This document shows positions 60,801-64,000 of a stretch of DNA of 64,000 nucleotides, piece by piece. The translations under genes and the position numbers were made by a program. Origin of the DNA: Panagrolaimus kolymaensis (taxonomy: Eukaryota > Nematoda > Chromadorea > Rhabditida > Panagrolaimidae); assembly GCA_028622995.1 (NCBI GenBank), contig JAJQJQ010000020.1, positions 930,001-994,000 on the forward strand, read 5' to 3'. The notes under the pieces were generated by a model. That model ran no database searches and was not told where the DNA came from. It saw only the letters and a program-made list of their open reading frames with translations. Within the stretch, counting starts at the first letter, position 1, and each line of letters starts with the position of its first letter.

Positions 60801-63800
60801 CAACGAATTCGTTCGATTAATTTACTAACTGTATTGCCTTTCAAGAGGTCAAATGTTTAAGATAAAATTATTAGAAAAATATTTAAAAAACCAGCTAAAA
60901 TTTATTCTTCGGATCCTGTTCGACTTCAACGAATTCGTTCGATTAATTTACTAACTGTATTGCCTTTCAAGAGGTCAAATGTTTAAGATAAAATTATTAG
61001 AAAAATATTTAAAAAACCAGCTAAAATTTATTCTTCGGATCCTGTTCGACTTCAACGAATTCGTTCGATTAATTTACTAACTGTATTGCCTTTCAAGAGG
61101 TCAAATGTTTAAGATAAAATTATTAGAAAAATATTTAAAAAACCAGCTAAAATTTATTCTTCGGATCCTGTTCGACTTCAACGAATTCGTTCGATTAATT
61201 TACTAACTGTATTGCCTTTCAAGAGGTCAAATGTTTAAGATAAAATTATTAGAAAAATATTTAAAAAACCAGCTAAAATTTATTCTTCGGATCCTGTTCG
61301 ACTTCAACGAATTCGTTCGATTAATTTACTAACTGTATTGCCTTTCAAGAGGTCAAATGTTTAAGATAAAATTATTAGAAAAATATTTAAAAAACCAGCT
61401 AAAATTTATTCTTCGGATCCTGTTCGACTTCAACGAATTCGTTCGATTAATTTACTAACTGTATTGCCTTTCAAGAGGTCAAATGTTTAAGATAAAATTA
61501 TTAGAAAAATATTTAAAAAACCAGCTAAAATTTATTCTTCGGATCCTGTTCGACTTCAACGAATTCGTTCGATTAATTTACTAACTGTATTGCCTTTCAA
61601 GAGGTCAAATGTTTCAGACAAATAAAAAAAATATATAAAAAAAACCAGCTAAAATTTATTCTTCGGATCCTGTTCGACTTCAACGAATTCGTTCGATTAA
61701 TTTACTAACTGTATTGCCTTTCAAGAGGTCAAATGTTTCAGACAAATAAAAAAAATATATAAAAAAAACCAGCTAAAATTTATTCTTCGGATCCTGTTCG
61801 ACTTCAACGAATTCGTTCGATTAATTTACTAACTGTATTGCCTTTCAAGAGGTCAAATGTTTAAGATAAAATTATTAGAAAAATATTTAAAAAACCAGCT
61901 AAAATTTATTCTTCGGATCCTGTTCGACTTCAACGAATTCGTTCGATTAATTTACTAACTGTATTGCCTTTCAAGAGGTCAAATGTTTCAGACAAATAAA
62001 AAAAATATATAAAAAAAACCAGCTAAAATTTATTCTTCGGATCCTGTTCGACTTCAACGAATTCGTTCGATTAATTTACTAACTGTATTGCCTTTCAAGA
62101 GGTCAAATGTTTCAGACAAATAAAAAAAATATATAAAAAAAACCAGCTAAAATTTATTCTACGGATCCTGTTCGACTTCAACGAATTCGTTCGATTAATT
62201 TACTAACTGTATTGCCTTTCAAGAGGTCAAATGTTTAAGATAAAATTATTAGAAAAATATTTAAAAAACCAGCTAAAATTTATTCTTCGGATCCTGTTCG
62301 ACTTCAACGAATTCGTTCGATTAATTTACTAACTGTATTGCCTTTCAAGAGGTCAAATGTTTAAGATAAAATTATTAGAAAAATATTTAAAAAACCAGCT
62401 AAAATTTATTCTTCGGATCCTGTTCGACTTCAACGAATTCGTTCGATTAATTTACTAACTGTATTGCCTTTCAAGAGGTCAAATGTTTAAGATAAAATTA
62501 TTAGAAAAATATTTAAAAAACCAGCTAAAATTTATTCTTCGGATCCTGTTCGACTTCAACGAATTCGTTCGATTAATTTACTAACTGTATTGCCTTTCAA
62601 GAGGTCAAATGTTTAAGATAAAATTATTAGAAAAATATTTAAAAAACCAGCTAAAATTTATTCTTCGGATCCTGTTCGACTTCAACGAATTCGTTCGATT
62701 AATTTACTAACTGTATTGCCTTTCAAGAGGTCAAATGTTTAAGATAAAATTATTAGAAAAATATTTAAAAAACCAGCTAAAATTTATTCTTCGGATCCTG
62801 TTCGACTTCAACGAATTCGTTCGATTAATTTACTAACTGTATTGCCTTTCAAGAGGTCAAATGTTTAAGATAAAATTATTAGAAAAATATTTAAAAAACC
62901 AGCTAAAATTTATTCTTCGGATCCTGTTCGACTTCAACGAATTCGTTCGATTAATTTACTAACTGTATTGCCTTTCAAGAGGTCAAATGTTTAAGATAAA
63001 ATTATTAGAAAAATATTTAAAAAACCAGCTAAAATTTATTCTTCGGATCCTGTTCGACTTCAACGAATTCGTTCGATTAATTTACTAACTGTATTGCCTT
63101 TCAAGAGGTCAAATGTTTAAGATAAAATTATTAGAAAAATATTTAAAAAACCAGCTAAAATTTATTCTTCGGATCCTGTTCGACTTCAACGAATTCGTTC
63201 GATTAATTTACTAACTGTATTGCCTTTCAAGAGGTCAAATGTTTCAGACAAATAAAAAAAATATATAAAAAAAACCAGCTAAAATTTATTCTTCGGATCC
63301 TGTTCGACTTCAACGAATTCGTTCGATTAATTTACTAACTGTATTGCCTTTCAAGAGGTCAAATGTTTCAGACAAATAAAAAAAATATATAAAAAAAACC
63401 AGCTAAAATTTATTCTACGGATCCTGTTCGACTTCAACGAATTCGTTCGATTAATTTACTAACTGTATTGCCTTTCAAGAGGTCAAATGTTTAAGATAAA
63501 ATTATTAGAAAAATATTTAAAAAACCAGCTAAAATTTATTCTTCGGATCCTGTTCGACTTCAACGAATTCGTTCGATTAATTTACTAACTGTATTGCCTT
63601 TCAAGAGGTCAAATGTTTAAGATAAAATTATTAGAAAAATATTTAAAAAACCAGCTAAAATTTATTCTTCGGATCCTGTTCGACTTCAACGAATTCGTTC
63701 GATTAATTTACTAACTGTATTGCCTTTCAAGAGGTCAAATGTTTAAGATAAAATTATTAGAAAAATATTTAAAAAACCAGCTAAAATTTATTCTTCGGAT

Positions 63801-64000
63801 CCTGTTCGACTTCAACGAATTCGTTCGATTAATTTACTAACTGTATTGCCTTTCAAGAGGTCAAATGTTTAAGATAAAATTATTAGAAAAATATTTAAAA
63901 AACCAGCTAAAATTTATTCTTCGGATCCTGTTCGACTTCAACGAATTCGTTCGATTAATTTACTAACTGTATTGCCTTTCAAGAGGTCAAATGTTTAAGA
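48814..64000 (+). repeat. 124-126-bp satellite array, about 120 units, derived from kelch coding DNA
   Basis: Head-to-tail units continue to the window end. Each has one GGATCC and usually one GAATTC; the GGATCC spacing is 126 bp (A type) or about 124 bp (B type). A units carry TAAGATAAAATTATTAG, B units CAGACAAATAAAAAAAATAT. The segment AAACCAGCTAAAATTTATTC plus TTCGGATCCTGTT equals kelch codons KPAKIYSSDPV at 48824-48856. Early units (48.9-49.3 kb) differ most; later ones are nearly identical. The forward frame is open for about 36 codons per unit, then stops, so it does not encode one long protein. Confidence 0.95.
56851..60490 (+). repeat. 2,502-bp higher-order duplication within the satellite
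   Basis: Three markers recur exactly 2,502 bp apart: a B unit following a long A run (56851 and 59353), a rare CGTTCTATT variant (57061 and 59563), and a later B unit (57972 and 60474). The A/B order between them is the same. The correspondence ends after about 60490. Confidence 0.8.

Noticed and set aside
48814..64000. CRISPR-like array appearance (regular repeats)
   Set aside because: Whole units are nearly identical with no unique spacers, and the genome is eukaryotic; it is a satellite.

Overview
The window looks like nuclear DNA of a nematode. It is very AT-rich, has short introns that usually end in TTTTTAG, carries a nematode-type serpentine receptor, has probable trans-splice acceptors just upstream of start codons, and shows one closely spaced gene pair that looks like an operon. 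A clade IV (plant-parasitic, Meloidogyne-like) species is my best guess, but no ribosomal or mitochondrial marker is present to confirm it. All exon structures were read by hand from splice signals, reading phase and family similarity.

Layout. 1-3.2 kb: two related serpentine-receptor loci, one broken fragment and one complete seven-exon gene with a hAT-type MITE (8-bp target duplication) in its first intron. 3.2-6.6 kb: T-rich spacer. 6.6-9.0 kb: SLC17-like transporter with a very long first loop. 9.9-13.0 kb: DEAD-box RNA helicase with tandem RGG/FG repeats. 13.5-15.7 kb (minus): Src-type tyrosine kinase. 15.7-23.9 kb: long spacer with fold-back elements. 23.9-25.8 kb: second SLC17-like transporter. 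26.2-27.1 kb (minus): small secreted protein. 28.5-33.7 kb: a giant inverted duplication (two 1,976-bp arms around a 1,273-bp spacer), each arm carrying one full copy of a secreted Cys/Gln-rich repeat protein. 34.4-39.8 kb: a MAP2K-like kinase and a TAF1 gene in the same orientation, 125 bp apart; TAF1 lacks its N-terminal part. 40-46 kb: fold-back transposons, a coiled-coil ORF, a duplicated small membrane protein, and a segmentally scrambled glycerophosphodiester phosphodiesterase pseudogene. 46.4-47.2 kb: isolated GC-rich word-repeat islands. 47.8-48.8 kb: a broken BTB-BACK-kelch gene.

48.8-64.0 kb: a satellite array of about 120 units (124-126 bp each) running off the window end. Its unit contains the last kelch codons of the gene beside it, so the satellite appears to have arisen from that gene. 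The array has two interleaved subtypes and a 2,502-bp higher-order duplication.

The conserved genes (RNA helicase, Src kinase, TAF1) are ordinary housekeeping or signalling genes. The most unusual content is structural: the gene-derived satellite, the apparently identical-armed inverted gene duplication, the TAF1 gene whose homology extends upstream of its start codon, and a cluster of different fold-back elements.
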